Shown here piece by piece: positions 17,996 to 25,911 of a stretch of DNA of 59,571 nucleotides. The notes beneath the pieces were generated by a model, which was not told the origin of the DNA, made no database searches, and was given only the letters and a program-made list of their open reading frames with translations. Within the stretch, counting starts at the first letter, position 1. Every line of letters begins with the position of its first letter. This DNA comes from a virus. A program made the translations under genes and the position numbers. The DNA lies in the IMG/VR virus record IMGVR_UViG_3300009108_000010, positions 1 through 59,571 of that record, one strand, 5' to 3'.

Positions 17996-19920
17996 TATAT
18001 ATCTACCAACTCACATACACCTGCAGTACAGGCAAGTTGTTGTGATCCTTTTGTATTATCACCTGTTTCAAAGTCTTGAAGTAAATTCCAATTTATTTTC
18101 GTTGGCATCTTCTTCATTAAACTATTATATTTTCTTTGAGTAATATCCTGATAAGGTGCTTGTTGATATGTATGATCAGAATGTGGTAAAAAAGATACAC
18201 CACTTAAATATTTAAAATTATTCCAACACCATGCACCCACAGGAACCCACTCTTCTTCTTTAACACTAATAGTTACAGAAGGTTTATGTTCACACCAATG
18301 TTCAGCATAAGTTCTCCATAGTTTTAATTGTTGAATAGCAGTCATATCATTACGACATACAGAACCTTTAGGAGCCATCATAGGAAAAGAAAATACAGTT
18401 GTATGTTCTGGTTTAAGATAATCAGGTTCATTGGGTATGCCAGATTCCCTCATAAATTGTGTAAGAGGATCTTTATTATCTCCTCGAACTGTTCTAAGAT
18501 AATAAGGATTATGTCTTGCATGTATACCACTAGCACTATCAACTAATTGACTAACAGTACCTGAAGGTTTAACACAAGTAATAGCAGTTGACTGAGGTAT
18601 ACCAAATTTATCTGACCATTCTTTATTTGTTTTAACAGCTACTTTTCTAAGAGTTTGTAATGTACTTTCTAATCCTGTTTCAGTTCCATTTAATACAGAA
18701 CTATCCATAATACCTGTAAGAGATACACCTAATAATCTTTCTTCTTCTGTATTATCAATCCATCTCTTCCTTAAATAACCAAAGTTTGTAAAGGTAGATT
18801 GTATTGTACCTAGTATGGTAGCTATTTTTATTTTATTTTTTAATGTATCTAGTGTATCTGTAGAACGACATACAACTTCAGTTAGATTACAGAATTGATT
18901 TGGTCTTAGTATAATTTCACTACAAGGATTAGTTCCAAAAGCTGCATCAGCATTTCTTCTACCATTTTGTTTTGCTTTTTCTTGAGCAGATGCTCTATTA
19001 AATATTCCACGTTCACCTGATTTACTTTCATATAAAGACAACCATTCTTTCATAAAAGTTCCTGTATCAGGTTGACCATCATAAACAGCAGAATTATTTG
19101 CTAATGCTCTCTCAGGATTTATGTTCCACCACTCTCCTTTTTTAGCTACTCTCATTCTATCATCAGATAAATTAGACAAAGATATTAATGCTGACCTTCT
19201 AACACCACCAACTACTACAACTTCTCCTGTCTTACAAGCTATATCATGGCACTCTAAACTGGTAAGCTTTCTACCTTTAGCATTTTTAAATTTATTAATA
19301 GTAAAATCAAATAAGTCTACTAAAGGTTGAGGACCACTTGCTCTACCACCAAATGTTTTTAATCTTGCACCTGCAGATCTTACTTTTGATACACTTATCT
19401 TAGGAATACGACAAGTATAAAGATATGATATTAAATCTCTAAATGCTCTAGCCCATCCTTCTTTAGAGTCAGCAACAGATATAACATCATCTGTATGTTC
19501 AAATTCTCTATCAGGTATAGTAGGTAAACCATTTATATATGGTCGTTCAACAGAAAATCCTACACCTGTTCCATTCATAAGAACATATAAAACTTCATCA
19601 AATGCTTTAGGACTATCAATAGGAATATAAGAACAATTATATCCTGCTATATGTTCTCTCTCTAATGCTTTACCTGAAGTCATTAAAGCTCTCATACTAG
19701 GCATAACATCTAAAGATAATATGGATTCTTCAAGCATATTCCATGCACTAGCATTTACCTTTGCTTCAATATTATTTTCAATATGATTTCTAAAAAATGT
19801 TATTAATCTATTAACAGTTTCTACCCACGTTTCTCTTCTTCTTTCTTCTTCTAACCATCTTGAGTATCTTGATAGATGTATAAATGATTGATATTCAGTA
19901 GGTAAATAATTATTTGCCAT
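17995..19920 (-). CDS. nrdJ: Class II (adenosylcobalamin-dependent) ribonucleotide reductase, 641 aa
   Basis: The enzyme reduces ribonucleotides to deoxyribonucleotides for phage DNA synthesis. It shows the monomeric class II pattern: YNCSYIPI (Cys near 96), NPCSEI (residues 331-336) with the thiyl-radical Cys and catalytic Glu, a second Cys 11 residues later in FCNLTEV, and a C-terminal redox pair CTAGVC near the end. These spacings match the Lactobacillus RTPR Cys119/408/419/731/736 set. No R2-type subunit or activase gene is present, in keeping with class II, so the host must supply B12. The length is shorter than typical RTPR (about 740 aa). Confidence 0.92.
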   Translation of the reverse strand: MANNYLPTEYQSFIHLSRYSRWLEEERRRETWVETVNRLITFFRNHIENNIEAKVNASAWNMLEESILSLDVMPSMRALMTSGKALEREHIAGYNCSYIPIDSPKAFDEVLYVLMNGTGVGFSVERPYINGLPTIPDREFEHTDDVISVADSKEGWARAFRDLISYLYTCRIPKISVSKVRSAGARLKTFGGRASGPQPLVDLFDFTINKFKNAKGRKLTSLECHDIACKTGEVVVVGGVRRSALISLSNLSDDRMRVAKKGEWWNINPERALANNSAVYDGQPDTGTFMKEWLSLYESKSGERGIFNRASAQEKAKQNGRRNADAAFGTNPCSEIILRPNQFCNLTEVVCRSTDTLDTLKNKIKIATILGTIQSTFTNFGYLRKRWIDNTEEERLLGVSLTGIMDSSVLNGTETGLESTLQTLRKVAVKTNKEWSDKFGIPQSTAITCVKPSGTVSQLVDSASGIHARHNPYYLRTVRGDNKDPLTQFMRESGIPNEPDYLKPEHTTVFSFPMMAPKGSVCRNDMTAIQQLKLWRTYAEHWCEHKPSVTISVKEEEWVPVGAWCWNNFKYLSGVSFLPHSDHTYQQAPYQDITQRKYNSLMKKMPTKINWNLLQDFETGDNTKGSQQLACTAGVCELVDI

Positions 19921-20240
19921 TATCTTTCATCTCCATATTTCTTTTCAATTAATAGTTGTGCATAGTGAATTACTTTTTCTAAATCTTTTTTACCTTCACC
20001 TTTTTTCTTATGTCTGGTAGTATATTTTATTATATTACCTTCACAAAATCCAAAGTTATTTGCCATGATAAAATCAATGGGTTGTATAGCACAATCTTTG
20101 TAATGACTACCACCTATCTGTTGATTACTTGCTAATACTTTTTCTTCTGCAATCATTTGTTCTTCAGCATTTTTTCTTTTCATATAATCTCTATGTCTCT
20201 CATTTTTTATCGAGAACTCTTTTAATTTTTTGTCTGACAT
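19920..20240 (-). CDS. DUF3310 family protein, 106 aa
   Basis: The C-terminal half has the DUF3310 pattern: QQIGGSHYKD, IQPIDFIMANNFGFCEGNIIKY, then KKGEGKKDLEKVIHYAQLL. This family is frequent in phages, often near nucleotide metabolism genes, and its function is unsettled. The start lies inside the end of the previous gene by 41 bp and its stop touches the start of nrdJ. Confidence 0.85.
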   Translation of the reverse strand: MSDKKLKEFSIKNERHRDYMKRKNAEEQMIAEEKVLASNQQIGGSHYKDCAIQPIDFIMANNFGFCEGNIIKYTTRHKKKGEGKKDLEKVIHYAQLLIEKKYGDER

Positions 20241-20535
20241 ATCCTATCTCCTTTGAATGAATTACTTTATATGCAAAGCTTCTTGTATATTCAGGACTAA
20301 GACCTGCATTATAACATACATCCTCAAAATCATCACACGTTACACCTACACTACAGAAAAACCAGGCACGTGCTCGTTCTCTCTCAATACTTGTTTGAGG
20401 AGTTTCAACTTTACTCTTTGTTTTAGTAGCATCTAACAATGCTTGTAGTATAACAGATAAAAATAAAACTCTTTCTGGTCGTTCCCCATTCTTAGAAGAT
20501 ACATCCAATGTTATACTGAAATAGTCTTGTTCCAT
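20200..20535 (-). CDS. Conserved phage protein of unknown function, 111 aa
   Basis: The central block RERARAWFFCSVGVTCDDFE followed by VCYNAGLSPEYTRSFAYKVI is a pattern I know from many marine phage genomes and resembles a helix-turn-helix region. DNA binding is possible but not shown. It sits in the nucleotide metabolism part of the early operon. Confidence 0.7.
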   Translation of the reverse strand: MEQDYFSITLDVSSKNGERPERVLFLSVILQALLDATKTKSKVETPQTSIERERARAWFFCSVGVTCDDFEDVCYNAGLSPEYTRSFAYKVIHSKEIGYVRQKIKRVLDKK

Positions 20536-20538
20536 CTA

Positions 20539-20769
20539 TCATTTTTCTTTTGGACTTATCTCGTCTTGGAATGCATTTTGCAACATATAAATAGCTTCTT
20601 CATTTTCAGCAGCTATTTTTATTTGCTTAATAAATTCATCAATAACTTGGGGATGTTCTCCTATACCAACAGGATGTTCCAAGTATATACGTGCAGTAGA
20701 AATAGCTTTATCTCTTGTTGATTCAAACTCAGATAATGCTGATTCATACATTGACTTTTTTACTGACAT
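20539..20769 (-). CDS. Hypothetical protein, 76 aa
   Basis: A small helical, acidic protein (start MSVKKSMYESALSEFESTRD; Glu/Ala-rich C-terminus). It overlaps the homing endonuclease gene upstream by 26 bp. No motif is recognised. Confidence 0.6.
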   Translation of the reverse strand: MSVKKSMYESALSEFESTRDKAISTARIYLEHPVGIGEHPQVIDEFIKQIKIAAENEEAIYMLQNAFQDEISPKEK

Positions 20770-21520
20770 CTTTTACCTCCTTTCTTTTTTTCCAAATTAA
20801 TTTCATTTTTTTAGAAAGTATACCTTTAGTTTTATTTGAAATTGGATGACCTTTATGAGCTTTACTAAGTTTCTTTCTGGTTTCATCAGATACTTTATGT
20901 CCTAATAAAGATTGACGTATCTTTTCTTTTACTTCTGGTGGTCTACCATTACGACTTAATTTTTTTTGAAATTCACCTATCTTTTTTTTAGCTTCATCTG
21001 TTTGTTTCTTTCCAAACATACCATTATTAGAACCACTTAATTTCTCACTAAGTTTTTTTCTTGTTTCATCAGATACTTTCTGTCCTTTATGAGAGTCACT
21101 AAGTTTTTTTAAATAGTCAGGATCTTGATAACTTTCAACAGGTCTATAAAATTTACCACCTACATAAGAATTATAATAAGCAGGTTCATCTGTACCTTCT
21201 ATCACAGCAGTAAGTACATCCCATTTCATTTGATAGTATGCTTCATAGTATCGTAAACTTCTTTTGTTTTTATATTCTGCTATAACTTCAAAAGTAAAAT
21301 GTTCTTTACCTATCTTTTCTATATCAGCTTTAAGATACTTGGAAGAACCTATATAAGTTTCCCATTGCATTTTCTTTTTAGATTTACCTCTAAAATATTG
21401 CTTACAACCTACGTATGCTTTACCTGATTTCATATTGGTTATGATATAAACAAAACCAAACTTATCAAGATTAGGTACGAAAGATTCTTCAGTATCATAC
21501 CTAACCCAATGGTTTACCAT
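20744..21520 (-). CDS. GIY-YIG homing endonuclease with NUMOD3 repeats, 258 aa
   Basis: The N-terminal domain has the GIY-YIG signature (GFVYIITN, then KAYVGCKQYF) with the downstream conserved Glu region (RYYEAYYQM). The C-terminal half carries repeated NUMOD3-type DNA-binding motifs (GQKVSDETRKKLS, GMFGKKQTDEAKKK, GHKVSDETRKKLS, GHPISNKTK). This is the arrangement of I-TevI/Seg-like homing endonucleases. It is a free-standing gene between the exonuclease and nucleotide metabolism genes and is likely a mobile selfish element. Confidence 0.88.
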   Translation of the reverse strand: MVNHWVRYDTEESFVPNLDKFGFVYIITNMKSGKAYVGCKQYFRGKSKKKMQWETYIGSSKYLKADIEKIGKEHFTFEVIAEYKNKRSLRYYEAYYQMKWDVLTAVIEGTDEPAYYNSYVGGKFYRPVESYQDPDYLKKLSDSHKGQKVSDETRKKLSEKLSGSNNGMFGKKQTDEAKKKIGEFQKKLSRNGRPPEVKEKIRQSLLGHKVSDETRKKLSKAHKGHPISNKTKGILSKKMKLIWKKRKEVKDVSKKVNV

Positions 21521-22377
21521 GTTGTAACTTCCTCTACATCAGGTGTCCTATTAACTTGCGTAAGAAACCTGTAACCTTTTGCATACTGAAATACACGTAA
21601 CCCTTTACCTTCATTCGCATCACTCCAACAAGTACGCTTATGTGGACAATAGATGCAACCAATAGCAAGCTTACGATTACCACTAGCTCCATCAGGCACA
21701 TCAGGATAACACTTATCAGGTGGATTGTCTTTCTCCATAACTCCTTTAAGATATTCAACTCTTTCTTTAGCATCAATCATTTCCATTGAATGTACATGTG
21801 TTAAACATATCTCTCCATTCTGTTTATTTATAACAAGGAATGCTCCTGCATCTACATTATTACCTTCAGCATAAGCTGATATTTGTGCTATATATCCAAA
21901 GGGATCATCAGCATGAAGATTTCCTTTAGCAAACTTCTCAAAGCTTTTACCTGATGCACTCTTACAATCAACCAATACACCATCAATCATACAATCTTGG
22001 TGTCCTTTAATACCACCAACATCAATTTGTTTTTGTTGATCAGTTACTGTATGTCCTGCAACACGTGTGAAGAGAAGTAATACTTCCTCAAGAATATGAC
22101 CATATAAAAACTTAATACGTGTACTAGGTTCTAATGGTATTACATCTTTGTCTGAATTTTTATCATACCAAAGTTGTCTTGCAGGTCTACCTATAGAAGA
22201 TAAACGTAAGTTACGTTTTACTGCAGGTTTCTCTTTAAAAAATTCAGTTACAACTTCTTTTAAACCATTCACAAATATATCTAAATTTTCTTCTAATTTT
22301 TTCTCATCTATTTTATTATCAATATTAGAATCAAATAAAGAATAAATATCTTTGACTAATGTATCTATTGTTTTCAT
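21514..22377 (-). CDS. PD-(D/E)XK exonuclease, Cas4/RecB-like, 287 aa
   Basis: The active-site pattern is GHILEE, then IKGHQDCMIDGVLVDCKSAS with the D...(D)xK core, followed by a Gln/Tyr motif (YIAQISAYAE). A Cys cluster near the C-terminus (IGCIYCPHKRTC) recalls the Fe-S or Zn cluster of Cas4/AddB-type nucleases. It probably degrades host DNA or processes recombination ends, in the role of T7 gp6. It is followed upstream by a hairpin and the ssDNA-binding gene. Confidence 0.85.
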   Translation of the reverse strand: MKTIDTLVKDIYSLFDSNIDNKIDEKKLEENLDIFVNGLKEVVTEFFKEKPAVKRNLRLSSIGRPARQLWYDKNSDKDVIPLEPSTRIKFLYGHILEEVLLLFTRVAGHTVTDQQKQIDVGGIKGHQDCMIDGVLVDCKSASGKSFEKFAKGNLHADDPFGYIAQISAYAEGNNVDAGAFLVINKQNGEICLTHVHSMEMIDAKERVEYLKGVMEKDNPPDKCYPDVPDGASGNRKLAIGCIYCPHKRTCWSDANEGKGLRVFQYAKGYRFLTQVNRTPDVEEVTTW

Positions 22378-22383
22378 AATAAA

Positions 22384-22421
22384 TAATGGAGAGATACTCG
22401 TTCAGTAGCACCTCTCCATCC
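22384..22421 (-). terminator. Hairpin after the ssDNA-binding gene
   Basis: ATGGAGAG (22386-22393) pairs with CTCTCCAT (22412-22419). Within the loop TACT pairs with AGTA. On the leftward transcript the stem is followed by an AU-rich stretch. It probably reduces read-through or stabilises the message of the highly expressed ssDNA-binding protein. Confidence 0.5.
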
Positions 22422-22433
22422 TTTCTTGGTTGG

Positions 22434-22913
22434 TTAAGAAGCGAAAGACACTTCCTCATCAGATTCATTACTTACAAATCCATCAGGAACTATTTCAAAA
22501 GCTTCATCTGCATCAGCGTCTACATTGTAAGGTACTAAATTAGTTACCTGTATAGCACGTAAATCAGCAGATACTCCAGAACGACCTTTGAACTCCCATT
22601 CATATGTACTATAAAGTACATTGACTTCTGAACCATTACCAATTAATGTATTAATCATGGTACGTTTTTGTGCATCCTTAACTTCAGGTGCTTTATTCAT
22701 GCTACCATCCTTACGTCTAACTTTACGTTTAACAGTAACAAAATCTCCACGATCATCTCCTTTATTCTTAATTTCGAGACCATCATTTTTAGCAATCTCA
22801 ATGTTTTTCTTATCAAGATTACCTACGTCTATTGACCATACTCCATCTGAATCGAATGTAGTATTTGGGCTGACGATTGATGCCCAATATGCGTTTCCTT
22901 TTATTACACTCAT
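22434..22913 (-). CDS. Single-stranded DNA-binding protein, T7 gp2.5-like, 159 aa
   Basis: The protein starts MSVIKGNAYWASIVSPNTTF and has the OB-fold pattern I know from marine T7-like phage ssDNA-binding proteins (WSIDVGNLDKK, GDDRGDFVTVKRKVRR, VNVLYSTYEWEFKG). The C-terminal tail is acidic and ends in aromatic FAS, as expected for partner recruitment. It has its own strong promoter and AAGGAG 7 bp before the ATG. A paralogue is fused to a nuclease at 29969-30811. Confidence 0.82.
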   Translation of the reverse strand: MSVIKGNAYWASIVSPNTTFDSDGVWSIDVGNLDKKNIEIAKNDGLEIKNKGDDRGDFVTVKRKVRRKDGSMNKAPEVKDAQKRTMINTLIGNGSEVNVLYSTYEWEFKGRSGVSADLRAIQVTNLVPYNVDADADEAFEIVPDGFVSNESDEEVSFAS

Positions 22914-22946
22914 AGGTGTACTCCTTTTCTAGTTATTAATAAAGTA

Positions 22947-22975
22947 ATTATGACACATCTAATTAGAAATGTCAA
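22947..22975 (-). promoter_or_regulatory. Strong sigma70-like promoter for the ssDNA-binding gene
   Basis: On the minus strand a perfect -35 TTGACA and a -10 CATAAT are separated by 17 bp. The sequence around -10 is identical over 14 bases to the hsp20 promoter. It overlaps the 3' end of the nuclease-like gene 22959-23504. Confidence 0.8.
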
Positions 22976-23504
22976 CAGTTTTTTTCCATATAAAAGTATT
23001 TTTTAATTCTAATATCTTGGACATCTCCATCCTAGATATTAAATCTTTTTTACCCTGATATAATCTACCCCAAACTTTGTATTCAGCATCCTTATAACTA
23101 GAAACTCTGTCATTTCTATTCACAAGTTTATGTGCCAGAACTACTAATTCTTTTGTACTACAAAATACAAAATCTTTTATTCTTTCAAACACTATGTAGT
23201 CAGCACTACCATAGAGCCAACCTTTATCACCCATAGTATTTAAAAATTCTACAACAATCCAAGTATCATCAGGTACTCTACTTTTATTCCCTGTCCTTAT
23301 AGCTTTTACATCTACACTAAACTCCTTTCCATCTTTTTGTAGCACTAAATCTATATGCTGTTTTATATTTTGTTCTTCAGAAGCAATCCATATATTATAA
23401 TCTCTCTTCTTTGCTTCCTTAACAAAATAGTTTTCTACTGCTATACCACGTTTGATATAATCAGCATGATCTTTTCTACCTTTAAATTCCTGTACTTCCA
23501 TCAA
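22959..23504 (-). CDS. Putative PD-(D/E)XK nuclease-like protein, 181 aa
   Basis: The central strands read QHIDLVLQKDGKEFSVDVKA, a restriction-endonuclease-like D...(D)xK active-site pattern, after a conserved GIAVENYFVKEAKKR helix. It lies among replication and recombination genes. The substrate is unknown. It overlaps the endonuclease VII-like gene by 23 bp, and its 3' end contains the promoter for the ssDNA-binding gene. Confidence 0.65.
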   Translation of the reverse strand: MMEVQEFKGRKDHADYIKRGIAVENYFVKEAKKRDYNIWIASEEQNIKQHIDLVLQKDGKEFSVDVKAIRTGNKSRVPDDTWIVVEFLNTMGDKGWLYGSADYIVFERIKDFVFCSTKELVVLAHKLVNRNDRVSSYKDAEYKVWGRLYQGKKDLISRMEMSKILELKNTFIWKKTVDISN

Positions 23505-24048
23505 AGTCTCCTTTCAAATATTTAATAGCTCTCTCAAGACCTTCTATAGTATCTCCCATTGCTCCTAATCCTGTATTACAAGTTCTACATAACCAACCTC
23601 TAAACTCTCCTGTTTTATGGTCATGGTCAAGATGCCAAGCACTCTTTAAATCATATTTTCTTTTATAAATATTATAGTCTTTATCTACAATTATTTGATT
23701 ACTAAAAATTTCTTCTTCATTTTTTTTACATATAGGACAATGATAACCTTCAGGAGGGTTAGGATACATACGTAATCTAGCATGTCTTCCTGCTCTTCCT
23801 TTAGCATCACACTCTTTACAAGTATTAAATAAAACAAATAGCTGAACATCTCCTTTATGTGTTTGTCTACGAACAGGAAAAAAACTTCCTTCTTTTTTTT
23901 GAGGAGGTATTATATTTTTAGTATTAAAAGAATGAACAGGTTTAACTTTTTCACACTCTCTACATTTATGTGTAGATATATCATCAGATATATAATCTTC
24001 TTCATTCATATCAAACAAAGTAAATTGTTCTAATGTGTCTGTGCCCAT
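23482..24048 (-). CDS. Recombination endonuclease VII-like protein, 188 aa
   Basis: The C-terminal half has the endonuclease VII/HNH pattern: HCPICKKNEEE, then WHLDHDHKTGEFRGWLCRTC, then NTGLGAMGD. A first pair of Cys motifs (CRECEKVKP and CKECDAKGR) likely binds Zn. It should resolve branched DNA during replication and packaging. The ATG at 24048 has AGGA 6 bp upstream; an in-frame ATG at 24066 is also possible. It overlaps the polymerase gene. Confidence 0.85.
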   Translation of the reverse strand: MGTDTLEQFTLFDMNEEDYISDDISTHKCRECEKVKPVHSFNTKNIIPPQKKEGSFFPVRRQTHKGDVQLFVLFNTCKECDAKGRAGRHARLRMYPNPPEGYHCPICKKNEEEIFSNQIIVDKDYNIYKRKYDLKSAWHLDHDHKTGEFRGWLCRTCNTGLGAMGDTIEGLERAIKYLKGDFDGSTGI

Positions 24049-25664
24049 GTCTTTCCTACCTTCCATTCATTATCTAGAGGACATTTCATTTGTAATTGTA
24101 TCTCAGTATCTTTCATAGCATCCTTTGTTACTCTTCCAAATTTATTAATGTCTTTGTTAGCTACTTCAAATTGGTATTCATCATGTATAGATGCAATAAG
24201 TTTAGCATCCACACCTGTTTGTTTAATACGTTTAATCATATTGATTAACCATAGCTTACATACTACTGCTCCAGCACCCTGTATAAGGGTGTTTAAAGCA
24301 CTATGTGGGCTTCTTATACGTAATAACCTACCATCTATACCCTTAATAACACCTTTCCTTGATGCTTTCGTAACAGAATCACGTACTCTTTTTAATGCTG
24401 GCATATTAGAAAGGAATTTATTAATTAATATCTGTCCTTCCTTTGCACCTGCTCCAACAATCTTACCTATCTTAGATGCACCTGCACCATACATAAATGC
24501 ATAGATAAATGTCTTTGCCTGATCTCGATTAGTTAATCCTGCCATTTTCATATTAGCTGTATGGACATCTCCTGTTAATAATATATCTGTAAACTTTTTA
24601 TCATTCATTAAATGAGCAAGACATCTTAATTCTAATCCACTTGCATCAGTACCTACTATAGAATGAGTATAAGGATTATCAATAGTCCAACAATCCCTAC
24701 ACTCTTTTCCATAGGGAGAACGAACTGCAGGAACTTGAGCCATGTTAGGTGAATGATGTGCCATACGACCTGTAATAGTTTTTAATGTATGTACTCTCCC
24801 ATGTACTCTACCATCTGTATCACTACATGCTTCTATCCATGACTTAATTTGTGCTATACGTTTTTGTAATAATAAAAATCTTGAAAACTTTTTAGCTTCA
24901 GGTATATCTAAACTATCTAATACTTCTTCACTTACTATTATGTTACCTTTATCTGTATGATGTGTTGGTTTCCAACCTAGATTTACTAATTGTTCTGCAA
25001 TCTGTTGTCTTGAACCTATATTAAATGGTATATATTTTGTTTTTGTTTTTAATTCTATAACTGTTGGATCAAAATGTGTTCTTCCCCACTTCTCTAACTC
25101 ATATGCTTCATCTTTTAATTGATTAAATAAACACATAGTCTTCTGTAAATCTAAAGCAAACCCATTTGATTCTTGTTGATTAACAATTAATCTTACTCTA
25201 TGCTCAAGATTGATAGAAGATTTAGAAAATCCTTTACCTTCCTGTTTTAAAATATCATAAAGTTTATGAGTTATATTCACATCCTGTTTACAATACTCTA
25301 ACATATCATCTGTATATATATCAAAAGTTTCTACTTCTCCTTTAGGCATTTGTAATTTCTTACCCCATGCTTCCAAGCTATGACCATCATCTCGAATAGG
25401 ATTAAATAGTTGTGATAGTATTAACGTATCTACAATCTGACTAGGTTTTATATTTGTATTCAATAACTTATTAAGAATAGGTGCATCAAAAGATAAACCA
25501 TTATGCATAATAAATTGGTCTACTCCATGTGACCAATCTCTAAATCCATGCAACAGGTCAGGTGGAAAAGGATAGACCTTACCTGTATCTATATCTTTAG
25601 CCACTACACAATGAACTACTGTAGGATTTAAACTGTCTGTTTCTATATCAACTACTGCTCTCAT
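24030..25664 (-). CDS. polA: Family A DNA polymerase with 3'-5' exonuclease domain, about 544 aa
   Basis: The protein begins MRAVVDIETDSLNP, with exonuclease motif I (DIET); exonuclease motif II is in the IMHNGLSFDAPIL region. The polymerase domain shows motif A (GTDASGLELRCLAHLM), motif B (RDQAKTFIYAFMYGAGASKIG region) and motif C (ASIHDEYQFEV). It is the replicative polymerase of T7-type modules, working with the primase-helicase upstream. The ATG at 25664 is preferred because it starts the exonuclease domain directly; the longer frame (to 25724) adds 20 residues with no support. Confidence 0.93.
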   Translation of the reverse strand: MRAVVDIETDSLNPTVVHCVVAKDIDTGKVYPFPPDLLHGFRDWSHGVDQFIMHNGLSFDAPILNKLLNTNIKPSQIVDTLILSQLFNPIRDDGHSLEAWGKKLQMPKGEVETFDIYTDDMLEYCKQDVNITHKLYDILKQEGKGFSKSSINLEHRVRLIVNQQESNGFALDLQKTMCLFNQLKDEAYELEKWGRTHFDPTVIELKTKTKYIPFNIGSRQQIAEQLVNLGWKPTHHTDKGNIIVSEEVLDSLDIPEAKKFSRFLLLQKRIAQIKSWIEACSDTDGRVHGRVHTLKTITGRMAHHSPNMAQVPAVRSPYGKECRDCWTIDNPYTHSIVGTDASGLELRCLAHLMNDKKFTDILLTGDVHTANMKMAGLTNRDQAKTFIYAFMYGAGASKIGKIVGAGAKEGQILINKFLSNMPALKRVRDSVTKASRKGVIKGIDGRLLRIRSPHSALNTLIQGAGAVVCKLWLINMIKRIKQTGVDAKLIASIHDEYQFEVANKDINKFGRVTKDAMKDTEIQLQMKCPLDNEWKVGKTWAQTH

Positions 25665-25911
25665 TTTCCTTCCACTCACAATCTTCTGTTGCACCACACC
25701 AATTACATTCTTCATCTTTACCAATAGACATTTCTGTTTCTTCCACAGGACAATAGTGATCCCACATTTTATCTTTAGGTAGGTAAACCATTACAAAAGA
25801 ATCACATTGAGGACAATGTAAATTTGTTTCTATACAGTACTCAGAATCTTCTTCTTCAATGTCATGGTCTCCACCCCATATTAATTCTGTATTACAATAC
25901 CAACATTTCAT
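25648..25911 (-). CDS. Zinc-ribbon protein, 87 aa
   Basis: Three Cys pairs are visible (KCWYCNTE, HCPQCDS, ECNWCGA), enough for one or two Zn ribbons, in an acidic Trp-rich protein. Its stop region overlaps the polymerase start and its start overlaps the helicase stop by one base, so it is translated with the replication genes. The role is unknown, possibly a nucleic-acid or polymerase-binding accessory. Confidence 0.75.
   Translation of the reverse strand: MKCWYCNTELIWGGDHDIEEEDSEYCIETNLHCPQCDSFVMVYLPKDKMWDHYCPVEETEMSIGKDEECNWCGATEDCEWKENESSS

Noticed and set aside
24148-24504. 118-aa plus-strand frame opposite DNA polymerase
   Set aside because: It is antisense to conserved polymerase motifs and has no upstream ribosome binding site.
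25648-25911. Zinc-ribbon frame as an N-terminal extension of DNA polymerase
   Set aside because: The frames differ; the polymerase has its own ATG at the exonuclease motif and the zinc protein has its own stop.
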